In this document: one piece after another, positions 25,268 through 36,459 of the stretch
Position numbering within the stretch: position 1 is the stretch's first letter
Layout of the letters: each line of letters begins with the position of its first letter
Assembly: GCA_027919835.1 (NCBI GenBank)
Contig: JANVFP010000003.1
Span: 124,001 to 188,000 of the forward strand
Origin: Lentinula raphanica
Taxonomy: Eukaryota; Basidiomycota; Agaricomycetes; Agaricales; Omphalotaceae
Direction: 5' to 3'
DNA length: 64,000 bases
The notes under the pieces: generated by a model
Databases searched by the model: none
The model's input: the letters and a program-made list of their open reading frames with translations, nothing else
Told to the model about the DNA's origin: nothing
Translations under genes and position numbers: made by a program

Positions 25268-25373
25268 AATTGTGGGTAGAGTGGAGAGCGGTCGTGGGTA
25301 GAGTGGAGAGCGGTCGTGGGTAGAGTGGAGAGCGGTCGTGGGTAGAGTGGAGAGCGGTCGTGGGTAGAGTGAC
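25268..25373. repeat. 22-base tandem repeat upstream of the transposase start
   Basis: Almost five copies of GTAGAGTGGAGAGCGGTCGT plus GG, nearly identical. The period is not a multiple of three, so the peptide it encodes cycles through frames and is unlikely to be coding. It lies within 2-107 bases of the transposase start, in the 5' UTR or promoter. Confidence 0.85.
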
Positions 25374-25489
25374 CAAGGAATTGTATCAAGGGAAGAACTC
25401 AAGAAAATGAGTTCAAGAGGGATTGACTGGAGTTGTCAGCTCAAGCTGAGCGATAAGAAAATGAACTCCTGCTGAGTGATATGAGGATC

Positions 25490-26350
25490 TACTGGCGTTG
25501 AGTGATACGAGGATTGATATGAGGATTGATACGAGGATCAACTGGAGTTCAGTGATACGAGGAATCAGGATCGACTGAAGTTCAGTGATACGAGGATCGA
25601 CTGGAGTTCAGTGATACGAGGATCGACTGGAGTTCAGTGATACGAGGATCGACTGGAGTTCAGTGATATGAAGATTGATACGAGAATCGACTGGCGTTCA
25701 GATTGATATGAAGATCCACTGGCGTTCAGTGATAGGAGGATTGATATGAGGATCCACTGGAGTTCAGTGATACGAGGATCGATACGAGGATCGACTGGAG
25801 TTCAGTGATACAAGGATCGATACAAGGATTGACCTGGCGTTCAGTGATATGAAGATCGATACGAGGATCGACTGGCGTTCAGATTGATACGAGAATCGAC
25901 CGGCGTTCGGATTGATATGAAGATCGACTGGCGTTCAGTGATACGAGGATTGATATGAGGATCCACTGGAGTTCAGTGATACGAGGATGGATAGGAGGAT
26001 TGACTCGCGTTGGGTGATACAAGGATCGATACGAGGATTGACTCGCGTTGAGTGATACGAGGATCCCCTCACGTTGAGTGATATGAGGATCGACTCGCGT
26101 TGATCAATAGGAGGATGGACTGGTGTTGAGTGATATGAGGAGCGAAATGAGGATCCACTGGTGTTGATCAATATAAGGAGCAATATGAGGATTGACTCCC
26201 GTTGATTGATTGCGATAGCCGACGATCCACTCCCGTTGAGTGATAGAAAGGAGGATCAACTTGTGATGAGAGGAGGATCGAATCCTGTTGAACAATGAGA
26301 GGAGGATCGAATCCTGTTGAACGATGAGAGGAGGATCGAATCCTGTTGAA
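25490..26350. repeat. Minisatellite of GAT/GAG-rich units
   Basis: About 30 diverged units of 26-38 bases built on GATACGAGGATCGACTGG followed by AGTTCAGT, with higher-order variants that insert an extra GATATGAGGAT. Units drift toward GATGAGAGGAGGATCGAATC at the right end. There is no gene. It separates the transposase from the palindromic element at 26,550. Confidence 0.85.
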
Positions 26351-27812
26351 TGATGAGAGATGAGAGGAAGATCCACTCCAGTTGAGCAAGAGAAGTAAAA
26401 GTAAACTGCAAACCTCCAACTGGCAGAAAGAAAACAAGAAGCAGGCCTGGGATGTAAAGATTGGTAAGCATTTCTGATTCATCCAGTAGGAAGCAAATAC
26501 TTGTTGAATCCCCTGGTGCGAAGTACGTAGTACAGGTAGGTAAGAATTACACTTCAGGCACTCACCAAACAGGCCTTCTTAGGCCAAAAAAATGGTGTAC
26601 CTAAATAGGCCTAAGAGGCCCAAAATACGGGTAGGCTACCCTGGGGTCCTTAAGGTAGGTAGCTACCACAGGCTGGGTAGCTACCCCCATAGTGTGAGGT
26701 TTTGAGATGGGTAGCTACCCTACTTAGGGTGCCAGGGGTCCTTCTGAGGTAGCTACCCTATGTTTTTGAAAAATTGTTAGGTGTAGTTTACTAATACTCT
26801 GGTAACATTAGTTATCTCATATCTTATGCCTTTCAAGATGTACTTGATCACAATTACTAAACTTGAACAAAGTGAATTCAGGTAGCTACCCTCTGTAAAA
26901 GGTGAATCAGGGTAGCTACCCACTCTGAGAAGTCAATCAGGGGTAGCTACCCACTCTAAAAAAGTAATTAGGGTAGCTACCCCACACTCCTGGGTGGCTA
27001 CCTACTTACAACTTAGAAGGTAAATCATGGTACCTACTTAATACATTCATTGTCCATAACATCAAAAAATATAATACAGTAGTGTGTATTGAACCCATAC
27101 TTAATACAATTGATACACCTAACAATAAAAAAATTGCAAGAGTAATAATATGTGTTATACTTGATACACTTAAACACTGGTAACAGTGTAAGAACTCAGA
27201 TCTGCATTACTGCATCACTTCAGGCAACCCCCAACCAGGCCTTGTTAAATTACTATATGTCAGTATTCATACCTAAGAGGCCCCCAAATGGGTAGGCTAC
27301 CCAGTGTTTGTTTAGGTGGGTAGCTACCTGACCAACAGGTAGCTACCCCATTAATGCTGATTTTTGTTTGGGTAGCTACCCACAAAGAACTCCTATCAGG
27401 GTAGCTACCTATGGAGGAGTTTGAATTGGGTAGCTACCCATGAGAGAATTTAAGTTGGGTAGCTACCCAAGATATTTTACATGAGGGGTAGCTACCCACC
27501 ATAATGCTTTAGTTGGATCAACTTGGATGATGGATCACTCAATTTCATTCTTAGTATATTAATTTCTTTATACACATTACACTGAGCAACTAAAAACTTA
27601 CATATAATATACTTTAACATACTCAATACTTGCACTTCATTATTCAATATAATACTCACATTTACACTGAACAATCAAATAATCAGAGCAGTATTATCAC
27701 TAATTACACTTGTTACACTCAACATATTTCATTAATAAATATAACACACCTTCAATACAACATTGTTATAATAATAGGCATATAGCAATGATTTTTGGGC
27801 GCTTATGGGCGC

Positions 27813-28007
27813 TTATTTTGGGTCTTCAACTCGAAATTCTTGAATAGCACATCCTATAATTTTTATATAGGTCTTATATTGTGTAAGGATGTTGTTCATA
27901 TCATACTTCTTAGGATTTAAATCCGAGAACACAGAAATCCATTTTCTAGAGCAGGATATATAGTGATCTTTGTAATGTAACAGCAATTTGGATAAATTAC
28001 ACTGCAT
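27813..28007 (-). CDS. Small conserved reading frame of the palindromic elements, left arm
   Basis: A 64-codon frame ending ILTQYKTYIKIIGCAIQEF then R-V-E-D-P-K and TAA. It is the arm-mirrored copy of the frame at 28,294-28,497; the two differ mainly at the N-terminus. The same C-terminal pattern (NNILTQY..., KII.CAI.EFR) is present in the unrelated-ended family at 33,990 and 43,614. No known domain was recognised and expression is unknown. Confidence 0.3.
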   Translation of the reverse strand: MQCNLSKLLLHYKDHYISCSRKWISVFSDLNPKKYDMNNILTQYKTYIKIIGCAIQEFRVEDPK

Positions 28008-28293
28008 ATATCCATGTTTTGCTGGGAGACTGATGTTATCTCATGTAAAATTTACTGCAGCAGTCCACTTACAGTGTCTGTACATGCTTTCAATGGTCAT
28101 TATGATGATTGGACTCTGCATCCTACATTTACATATTTCATGTACACTTGAAATATGGATAGGTGCATGTAACTGCAGATGTCATAATCAATGACCCCCA
28201 TGGTGAATCTCTTAGCTGTATCACATGGAGGTATCCTAGAATGGGTCATAGAGTGTTGCTTTTTATGCCCCAGTAGCAATTTGGCTGCCTGAC

Positions 28294-28497
28294 ATGGATA
28301 TATGCAGTATAATTTACACAAATTGCTGTTACATCACAAAAGATCACTATATATCCTGCTCTAGAAAATGGATTTCTGTGTTCTTGGATTTAAATCCTAA
28401 GAAGTATGATATGAACAACATCCTGACACAATATAAGACCTATATAAAAATTATAGGATGTGCTATTCAAGAATTTCGAGTTGAAGACCCAAAATAA
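28294..28497 (+). CDS. Small conserved reading frame of the palindromic elements, right arm
   Basis: A 67-codon frame with YITKDHYISCSRKWISVF, then YDMNNILTQY and CAIQEFRVEDPK, stopping at the conserved TAAGCGCCCATAAGCGCCC. Compared with the frame at 43,614-43,826 there are no frame breaks through the last 30 codons although about a third of residues differ. That may mean past selection on the protein, or only shared ancestry of the DNA. Confidence 0.35.
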   Translation: MDICSIIYTNCCYITKDHYISCSRKWISVFLDLNPKKYDMNNILTQYKTYIKIIGCAIQEFRVEDPK

Positions 28498-29731
28498 GCG
28501 CCCATAAGCGCCCAAAAATCGTTGCTATATGCCTATTATTGTATAACAATGTTGTATTGAAGGTGTGTTATATTTATTAATGAAATATGTTGAGTGTAAC
28601 AAGTGTAATTAGTGATAATACTGCTCTGATTATTTGATTGTTCAGTGTAAATGTGAGTATTATATTGAATAATGAAGTGCAAGTATTGAGTATGTTAAAG
28701 TATATTATATGTAAGTTTTTAGTTGCTCAGTGTAATGTGTATAAGGAAATTAATATACTAAGAATGAAATTGAGTGATCCATCATCCAAGTTGATCCAAC
28801 TAAAGCATTATGGTGGGTAGCTACCCCTCATGTAAAATATCTTGGGTAGCTACCCAACTTAAATTCTCCCATGGGTAGCTACCCAATTCAAACTCCTCCA
28901 TGGGTAGCTACCCAAACAAAAATCAGCATTGATGGGGTAGCTACCTATTGGTCAGGTAGCTACCCACCTAAACATCAAATATGACATGCAGTAATGCAGA
29001 TCTAAGTTCTCCACTGTTAAAAGTGTTAAGTTCATCAAGTATAACACATATTATCACTGTTCCAATTTTGTAAATTGTTAGGTGTATCAATTGTGTTGAG
29101 GATAATATACAATACTACTGTGTTAAATTTTTAGATATTATAGGCAATGAGTGTGTTAAGTAGGTACCATGATTTACCTTGTAAGTAGGTAGCCACTCAG
29201 AAGTGTGAGGTAGCTACCCTAATTGATTTTTTAGAGTGGGTAGCTACCCAAATTAACTTTTAGAATGGGTAGCTACCCTGATCAACTTTCCAGAGTGGGT
29301 AGCTACCCTGATTGACTTCTCAGAATGGGTAGCTACCCTGATTCACCTTTTACAGAGGGTAGCTACCTGAATTCACTTTGTTAAAGTTGAGTAATTGTGA
29401 TCAAGTACATCAAAGGCTCTAGCCTGTTTTATAAGATATGAGATGACTAATGTTACCAGAGTATTAGTAAACTAAACCTAACAATTTTTCAAAAACATAG
29501 GGTAGCTACCTGAAAAGGACCCCTGGCACCCTAAGTAGGGTAGCTACCCATCTCAAAACCTCACACTATGGGGGTAGCTACCCAGCCTGTGGTAGCTACC
29601 TACCCTAAGGACCCCAGGGTAGCCTACCCATATTCTGAGCCTCTTAGGCCTATTTAGGTACACCATTTTTTTGGCCTAAGAAGGCCTATTTGGTGGGTGC
29701 CTGAAGTGAAGAATTACACAAAAAGAAGCTT

Positions 29732-31359
29732 TCAAAGCTCTATATCTTGGAGCAATTCCAGAGCTAATCTAACCCTTTTGCCAGCCATATTATCCGTAAA
29801 AGAAAAGCCAGGAGTTTTGCATTTTCTTCCCAGCATCACCTTGCGATGTTCAAGGATATGTTTTAGATGCCAGATAGTATGAACTCCGCAGTCGTAAGAG
29901 TTAGGCTGGAAATGGACCTGAAAAATGGTTGAAAGAAGTTGTAATTACTTGTTACGAAGACTCTTACCTTGGTATGAGGGTTGAAAGCCTACTCTGTCTG
30001 GGGGTTGTGGTGGAAAAGAATAGACTCTCCTCTTACTTGACCCAGAACTTCTGTCAGCCACATGAGAACCTTTGTTCAGTTAAATCAACCAATGGCTTAA
30101 AAGATTCAATTCGAAAAATTCTTTACCAAGATAAGATTTGTATTTTTTCGTTCAGTAGCAGGTTTTTGGCTGTTAGAGACAAAAGTCTCCTTCAGACTAT
30201 CGTAGACCTCGATCCTTTTGAGACGGAAATCAATATAGGCGGAGTACCAGTGGGAAGAGCTTTCGTGAATAGGTACAAAGACCGAGTCCCAATATTCGAG
30301 ACCTAATTTCCTCTGTGGACAGCTTAGCTACCTGTTCTACTATCAAGATCAACGGAACTGCGTACCTGTCTGGCTTTAACCCAGCTAAGGACCCGTTTTT
30401 CATCTTCCTCTGTGAAGAATCTTTTGACCTTGGTACAAGAGGTCCCCGTCTCAAAGAGACATCGACCAGCAAAAAAGGTGTTGAAACCCAGCGTGCTTTT
30501 AGATCGTGAACACCATTTTTCAACAAAATAATTGATAATTTCGTCGTTGAGCCAATGACCGACACCCAGAGTTGAGAAATCACGGAAAGACATGTTTGGA
30601 ATTTTATCCCAGGACTGAGCAGGGTCATTTCGTCTCTGTTGCCCCAATAACAGAGTTCAAGTAAGTTAGCAAGGAAAAGATTGAACAAAAAGATGCACAC
30701 CTCGTTCATAATCCCTATTAGCATGGCTTCTGCTTTCTGAGGATTTTGGTCCAAAAAATTCCACCATGACACTTCAAACTTAGTTCTAGCGTTGTGAACA
30801 ATGTCTGAGAGGAGGTTTAAATTGCGAAAGACTACCAGGGCCAGACTGTCAGAAGGTATAAGGCTGTGGCGTCTAGTAGTTACGATGAATCTTTTTTTCA
30901 TAACAGTGGAGGTAGAAAGCTGATGGAAGAGGTCTTGAAGAAGCTTCATTTGATCATCAAAGTAGGCGTATGGCCTGTCTGTTGTTTGGAAAGATGAAGG
31001 AGTTGGGAAGAGCTCATCTAGAGTGGCTTGATAATCAGAAGCTTTGGAAAGAGAGAACAGGTTGTCGAAGGAGAGGAAAGGAAGATAGGCTTGGCAATTT
31101 TTGACCAAAGTTGAAAGCTCCAAAAAATGTTGGCGATTGCAGCGACAAACTTCGCCAAAAGGAAAGCATTCAACAAGAGGACGCTTATGAATATGTTGAA
31201 CGCTTTCAGATTTGGGATGGAGCTTTGAAATCCTACAACGTTGAGTTGAAAAAAAGCAACATTCCTCAAGGAATCAAACAATACTCACAGGGCTTGCATG
31301 ATAGCAAAAAGATAGCGGAAGTTGGTGAGAGGCGGAGGCAAAGGGCAAAAAGCTGACAT
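29732..31359 (-). CDS. Ulp1-type (C48) cysteine protease, possibly inactivated
   Basis: A multi-exon gene with the chosen ATG at 31,359 (MSAFCPLPPP). The N-terminal half is of unknown type. The protease domain begins VGHWLNDEIINYF and has the catalytic triad of SUMO proteases: His in SSSHWYSAYID (30,250), Asp in IEVYDSL (30,199) and Cys in NSYDCGVHTIW (29,888). It ends D-I-E-L at 29,732. Several GT-AG introns of 50-90 bases fit. Between the Asp and Cys exons the natural frame (TE-stop-AFNPHTK) contains TAG at 29,989-29,991 where Trp would fit, unless an alternative donor (GTAAGAGG, about 30,030) removes it. Ulp1-like genes are frequent passengers of basidiomycete transposons. It could equally be a host SUMO or ubiquitin-like protease fragment. 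Confidence 0.8.
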
Positions 31360-31479
31360 ACATCAAAGTACCGTGAGAGCTGAGAAACAGTTCTCAAAAC
31401 AGAAGTAAATTTGAATTCCCAAAGGTATTTCCTTTTTGGGGGCCCAAACGCGTTGAACCCTTCCTCCTAGATACTTTTA

Positions 31480-32110
31480 TAAAGGCTAAACTACTTTCTA
31501 ACACTGAATCTAAGTAATTGCTCATTCTTTAAAATATCATATGGAGCCCTCTGATTACCTGCCTTCTTTGCTTTTGAAACAAGGAGAGATACATTTACCG
31601 AATCAGCAACTGAGCAGGCGATAACAACGTTAGGGCCTGTGAGGACACTCTGACGAACAAAAACAGTAGACTCTAGTAACCCCTGTTCCTGTTGACCTAA
31701 CAGTGATTCATCAGCAATACAGTCAATATCCCAAAATTATAGATTTCAGCTAATATTGACCGCCGGAAGGAGTGCCGATGGCGAGGTTGAAGTAAAAAGT
31801 AGAGGAAAGGTGATGACTAGAGATAGCTACCTGGAACACATATGGGCATAGATCCCTCACAAATCTCCAGAAATTCGCTGCCCGACTCATGTTCAACTTG
31901 CGGACAATCAAATCATGAATTCCTTTGGCCGTTGGACAGACCATGAGGGAGAAGCGGTCGGGCATCTGAATGTGACGCCAAAGAGTATCATATGTGCTGT
32001 GCTCCTTATAACCTGCACCTCCAAGCACAGCCTATGACGCAAGTGAGTGAGGCAAGAAACTGATGGCCTAATTGGAAGGTTACCATTAGCAGAAGGGCTG
32101 GTGCGTAGAT
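31480..32110 (-). pseudogene. Ndc10-domain protein, C-terminal part (Crypton-like)
   Basis: After a splice acceptor at about 32,029 the minus strand reads VLGGAGYKEHSTYDTLWRHI, then PDRFSLMVCPTAKGIHDLI and NMSRAANFWRFVRDLCPYVF. This is the block that follows the recombinase-like core in basidiomycete Ndc10-domain proteins. A donor follows at about 31,825; later sequence to 31,480 is less certain. The central part of the protein, which includes the expected catalytic region, is replaced by the 17-base minisatellite and the palindromic element, so the gene is broken. Confidence 0.55.
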
Positions 32111-32164
32111 GTTGCGGTAAGTCAAATTGCGGGACCAGCCTAGCTTTGATGTCTGTGATACAGG

Positions 32165-32333
32165 CGATGTTTAGAATTGGCGACGTTCAGAATACGGCGA
32201 CATTCAGAATATGGCGACGTTCAGAATACGGCGACATTCAGAATATGGCGACGTTCAGAATATGGCGACGTTCAGAATATGGCGACATTCAGAATATGGC
32301 GACGTTCAGAATATGGTGACGTTGGCGACATTC
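32165..32333. repeat. 17-base minisatellite, left part
   Basis: About nine units of CGACGTTCAGAATACGG with A/T variants (CATTC for CGTTC, TATGG for TACGG). It continues at 35,368-35,660; the two parts were one array before the palindromic element inserted. The long frames read through it (repeating QNTATFRI) are repeat artefacts. Confidence 0.9.
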
Positions 32334-33498
32334 CAGCTGATACTGTAAAACTTTTGTAAAAAGTACTGATAAGTTATCGGGTACCTATTGCAAATAGTTG
32401 TGATAACCCGGAGGGGGTCCCGGAAATGGCTCCGGGAGGTGGTCATGCCTGTCACCACTTGTCACATATGGCTTATATTTACTGTTTTGGGTAATTAATA
32501 ATCATCCAGATATTAAATAAGCAGTACATTTTCAAAAAAACTCGAAAATTCATAAAAATTCTTAAAAAACCTAAAATGGCCTGATTAGGTCAGATCAGGA
32601 TATGTAAGCAAATGACCTCATATGATAAAAAATGATGTAGGGCCAATGTAGGTACTAAAAATAGCCCAAAAAATTAATAAAAATGCAAAAAATATTTAGG
32701 GATGGTATAGAGCCTATTGCAGGCCCAGGCACATCAAAATTACCAAAAAAGGTAAAAATTGATCATGATCTCATCTTGTAGCAAAAAATCTGAAAAAAAT
32801 CCTAAAAATAGTCAAAAAATTCAGGGGTGCCTTGTTGGCCCTGAAAATGCAAAATAAAAAAAATACGCGACAAGTGTAAAAATTTTCATCACTCCAAATC
32901 ATACCAAATCCACTATACAGTCAGTATATATGATGTATATGCTATATTTAGCATCCTAGTACCTTTATTGGGCTAAAAATAGAACTTGATCTCATCTGAT
33001 AGCAAAAAATCTGAAAAAATCATAAAAATTACTCAAAAAATTCAGGGGTGCCTCATTGGCCCTGAAAATGCAAAATAAAAAAATTTACATGACACAATTG
33101 AAAAACAACATCACTCCAAATCATACCAAATCCACTACACAGTCAGTATATGTCATGTATATGCCATTTATAGCACCCCTAGTACCCTCAATCACTTATA
33201 TCACTCAAGAATCATACCAAACTGAATAATTTGGGAAGTAAATATATTGTACATGATATTTTTAGCACACCTAGTACCCTTGATAACTTAGAACAATTTA
33301 TATTACTCAATATGTTCAGTACACTTGGCACTTATCATACCTAACACACTAAAACTCATAACAGTACTTACTTAACACAGTTGACAATGAAAATACTGTA
33401 AACAGTGTTATCAGTCATTATACTTAACACACTTGACAGTCAAAAAGTCGGAACAATTGTTATACTATAACACACTCATAACAACGAGTTTTGGGCGC

Positions 33499-33720
33499 TT
33501 ATGGGCGCTTATTTGGTGTTTTTGAGTCGAAATTCATTAATAGCACACTCAATAATTTTGTCTGGGCTCTATATTGTGTAAGGATGTTGTTTATATCATA
33601 ATACACTTGATACAGTTCGGAGAACTCAAGATTACAGCCTGTGGGACTGGGTATATTGTGATCTTTTGAAATATAACAATGTTTTATGTAAATGTCAATG
33701 CATATGTCCATGTAATGCAA
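33499..33720 (-). pseudogene. Small conserved frame of palindromic element copy 2, frameshifted arm
   Basis: The frame matches that at 43,614-43,826 through NNILTQYRAQTK. One missing T in the run at about 33,557 then shifts it, ending MNFDSKTPNKRP. It is one of the few differences between the two complete copies. Confidence 0.35.
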
Positions 33721-33989
33721 GTATACTGATAGTGGTTGATGAGGGAATCACTCCTACAGTCTACTAGAAGTGTCTGGACATGGTTCAGATACTCACTATG
33801 ACTATTGGACTCTGTGATATACATGTACATGTTTCATGTACACTATAGATGTCTACACTTACATGTAACAATAGATGTCATATTCAATGACCCCCATTAC
33901 AGATCTCTTGGCTGTATCACATAGAGATAGCATAGAATAGGTTGTAGGATGACTCTTCTCATAACCCAATAGCAGTTTGACTTCACAAC

Positions 33990-34193
33990 ATGGGTGTATG
34001 CACTGACATTTACATAAAACACTGTTATATTTCAAAAGATCACAATATAGCCAGCCCCACAGGTTCAATTTTCGAGCTCCCTGAATTGTATCTAGATGAA
34101 TATGATATAGACAACATCCTGACACAGTATAGAGCCCAGACAAAAATTATTGAGTGTGCTATTAATGAATTTCGACTCAAAAACACCAAATAA
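33990..34193 (+). CDS. Small conserved frame of palindromic element copy 2, intact arm
   Basis: A 67-codon frame containing CYISKDHNIASPTGS, LDEYDIDNILTQY and KIIECAINEFRLKNTK, stopping at the conserved TAAGCGCCC. It is identical in protein to the minus-strand frame 43,344-43,141 in copy 3. No domain was recognised. Confidence 0.3.
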   Translation: MGVCTDIYIKHCYISKDHNIASPTGSIFELPELYLDEYDIDNILTQYRAQTKIIECAINEFRLKNTK

Positions 34194-35367
34194 GCGCCCA
34201 TAAGCGCCCAAAACTCGTTGTTATGAGTGTGTTATAGTATAACAATTGTTCCGACTTTTTGACTGTCAAGTGTGTTAAGTATAATGACTGATAACACTGT
34301 TTACAGTATTTTCATTGTCAACTGTGTTAAGTAAGTACTGTTATGAGTTTTAGTGTGTTAGGTATGATAAGTGCCAAGTGTACTGAACATATTGAGTAAT
34401 ATAAATTGTTCTAAGTTATCAAGGGTACTAGGTGTGCTAAAAATATCATGTACAATATATTTACTTCCCAAATTATTCAGTTTGGTATGATTCTTGAGTG
34501 ATATAAGTGATTGAGGGTACTAGGGGTGCTATAAATGGCATATACATGACATATACTGACTGTGTAGTGGATTTGGTATGATTTGGAGTGATGTTGTTTT
34601 TCAATTGTGTCATGTAAATTTTTTATTTTGCATTTTCAGGGCCAATGAGGCACCCCTGAATTTTTTGAGTAATTTTTATGATTTTTTCAGATTTTTTGCT
34701 ATCAGATGAGATCAAGTTCTATTTTTAGCCCAATAAAGGTACTAGGATGCTAAATATAGCATATACATCATATATACTGACTGTATAGTGGATTTGGTAT
34801 GATTTGGAGTGATGAAAATTTTTACACTTGTCGCGTATTTTTTTTATTTTGCATTTTCAGGGCCAACAAGGCACCCCTGAATTTTTTGACTATTTTTAGG
34901 ATTTTTTTCAGATTTTTTGCTACAAGATGAGATCATGATCAATTTTTACCTTTTTTGGTAATTTTGATGTGCCTGGGCCTGCAATAGGCTCTATACCATC
35001 CCTAAATATTTTTTGCATTTTTATTAATTTTTTGGGCTATTTTTAGTACCTACATTGGCCCTACATCATTTTTTATCATATGAGGTCATTTGCTTACATA
35101 TCCTGATCTGACCTAATCAGGCCATTTTAGGTTTTTTAAGAATTTTTATGAATTTTCGAGTTTTTTTGAAAATGTACTGCTTATTTAATATCTGGATGAT
35201 TATTAATTACCCAAAACAGTAAATATAAGCCATATGTGACAGGTGGTGACAGGCATGACCACCCCCCGGGGCCATTTCCGGGACCCCCTCCGGGTTATCA
35301 CAACTATTTGCAATAGGTACCCGATAACTTATCAGTCTTTTTTACAAAAGCTTTACTGTATCCTGTG

Positions 35368-35660
35368 GACATTCAGAATATGGCGACGTTGGCAACATTC
35401 AGAATACAGCGACGTTCAGAATACAGCGACATTCAGAATACAGCGACGTTCAGAATACGGCGACGTTCAGAATACGGCGACGTTCAGAATACGGCGACGT
35501 TCAGAATACGGCGACGTTCAGAATACGGCGACGTTCAGAATACGGCGACGTTCAGAATACGGCGACGTTCAGAATACGGCGACGTTCAGAATACGGCGAC
35601 GTTCAGAATACGGCGACGTTCAGAATACGGCGACGTTCAGAATACGGCAACGTTGGAGAA
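35368..35660. repeat. 17-base minisatellite, right part
   Basis: Continuation of the array at 32,165: about 16 nearly perfect CGACGTTCAGAATACGG units. Units here are more uniform than on the left side. The array occupies the position where the middle of the Ndc10-domain gene should be. Confidence 0.9.
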
Positions 35661-36110
35661 TTAGGTCCATGAGGCACATGGGCTTGACACCAGCTTTTGT
35701 TGACAGACCAATCGATATTCATCACCGATGTGATATCCTTGACATCAAAGAGATAGTGGAAGTAGAATGAGAAAGCCCCGAGGGGACACTGCTCTGCTTT
35801 GAGATGCGGGATAAACGTTGTATATGAGGGGTTGATCACCTAAAGGGCAGGATCTGTTGAAGCACCAGATAGAGGCAAAGAAAACATACCGTTTTGAGAC
35901 CAGGTTTTCCTGCTTTCTCCTCGCCTTGCAAACCAAGCATCACAGGAATTGCTGTTTCCTTGTTAGGATGAAGGAGCGTATGTGGCTGTAAGCCACGATT
36001 CCCAGTCCCATGCTGTCCACACCAAGCAAGATGACCAAATATGGTCGATCGCGCTAACTGCAATATAGCGTGAGCTTGATCAACTCACTTCAATTGTAGT
36101 GACTTACATT
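35661..36110 (-). pseudogene. Ndc10-domain protein, central part (Crypton-like)
   Basis: The minus strand reads ARSTIFGHLAWCGQHGTGNR, LLHPNKETAIPVMLGLQ, an intron (about 35,893-35,841), then YTTFIPHLKAEQCPLGAFSF, DVKDITSVMNIDWSVNKSW and HGPNSPTLPY. This is the Ndc10 domain-II type region found in fungal Crypton-like proteins, which are tyrosine-recombinase relatives. The reading frame then enters the minisatellite, so the part that would hold the catalytic His-Arg-Tyr residues is missing. Upstream coding toward 36,230 has stops. Confidence 0.65.
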
Positions 36111-36235
36111 CTCAGTGCATCAGGAATCCCTCAAGTCCAATCTTGAAGATTCACTCCTATTGGCAACAATATCTAGCGCATCCTCGCCAGGTACAAGACC
36201 CCTGTTACACTCAGTGGAAGGAGGATGTTGAGGAA

Positions 36236-36459
36236 CATCAGGAAAAACACCTTCAGCCCAGAGAGCCTAGAGACACCCCCAAAAGCCCAGGCTTCCCAGA
36301 GATACTCAAAGATTTCCAAAGATTTTCAAAGCAACTCAGGTAGGCCTGAAGACATTAGGTTGACTTGAAATAATTTCAAAGTCTTTAAACTGCCTGGGAT
36401 TTTGGGGGTGTCTCTAGGCAATTCTGGGCAACCTGGGCCTAGATATATTTTTCCTGATG
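36236..36459. mobile_element. MITE, CATCAGGAAAAA family, 224 bases
   Basis: Terminal inverted repeats CATCAGGAAAAA and TTTTTCCTGATG, followed inward by complementary AGACACCCCCAAAA and TTTTGGGGGTGTCT. The flanks match by two bases (AA). It is the same length and sequence type as 57,094-57,317. Confidence 0.85.

Larger units (their letters stand above)
26550..29708. mobile_element. Palindromic foldback element, CACTTCAGG family, complete copy
   Basis: Ends CACTTCAGGCA...TGCCTGAAGTG are flanked by a perfect 8-base duplication AAGAATTA (26,542-26,549 and 29,709-29,716). The two arms pair over nearly the whole 3.16 kb, leaving a short unpaired centre near 28,020-28,290. Each arm carries about 16 GGGTAGCTACCC-like motifs. 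Toward the centre lie AAATAAGCGCCCATAAGCGC and a reading frame shared with the CACAGGATAC family. No transposase is present, so it must be mobilised in trans. It sits 16 bases past the Ulp1-type stop codon. An 8-base duplication fits hAT, P or KDZ/Zisupton-type enzymes. Confidence 0.9.
32334..35367. mobile_element. Palindromic foldback element, CACAGGATAC family, complete copy 2
   Basis: Runs from CAGCTGATACTG to CAGTATCC-type end TATCCTGTG and is flanked by the 7-base duplication GACATTC (32,327-32,333 and 35,368-35,374) taken from the minisatellite. It is 3,034 bases long. The arms pair almost perfectly over about 1.2 kb each; the middle 0.5 kb also pairs but with visible divergence. It is nearly identical, in opposite orientation, to the copy at 41,966-45,002, sharing private variants such as CACCACTTGTCACA near one end. 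It interrupts an Ndc10-domain pseudogene. No transposase is encoded. Confidence 0.95.

Noticed and set aside
27492..27674. Identical 60-codon frames at 27,492-27,674 and 28,638-28,820
   Set aside because: They are mirror copies from the two arms of one palindrome; identity follows from pairing, and no counterpart exists in the other family.
32047..32359. Long frames with repeating QNTATFRI / SEYGDV peptides (also 35,243-35,770)
   Set aside because: They are all three frames of the 17-base minisatellite; no sequence outside the array supports a protein.
35368..35660. Regular array resembling a CRISPR
   Set aside because: Units are contiguous 17-base repeats with no spacers, in a eukaryotic gene context with introns.
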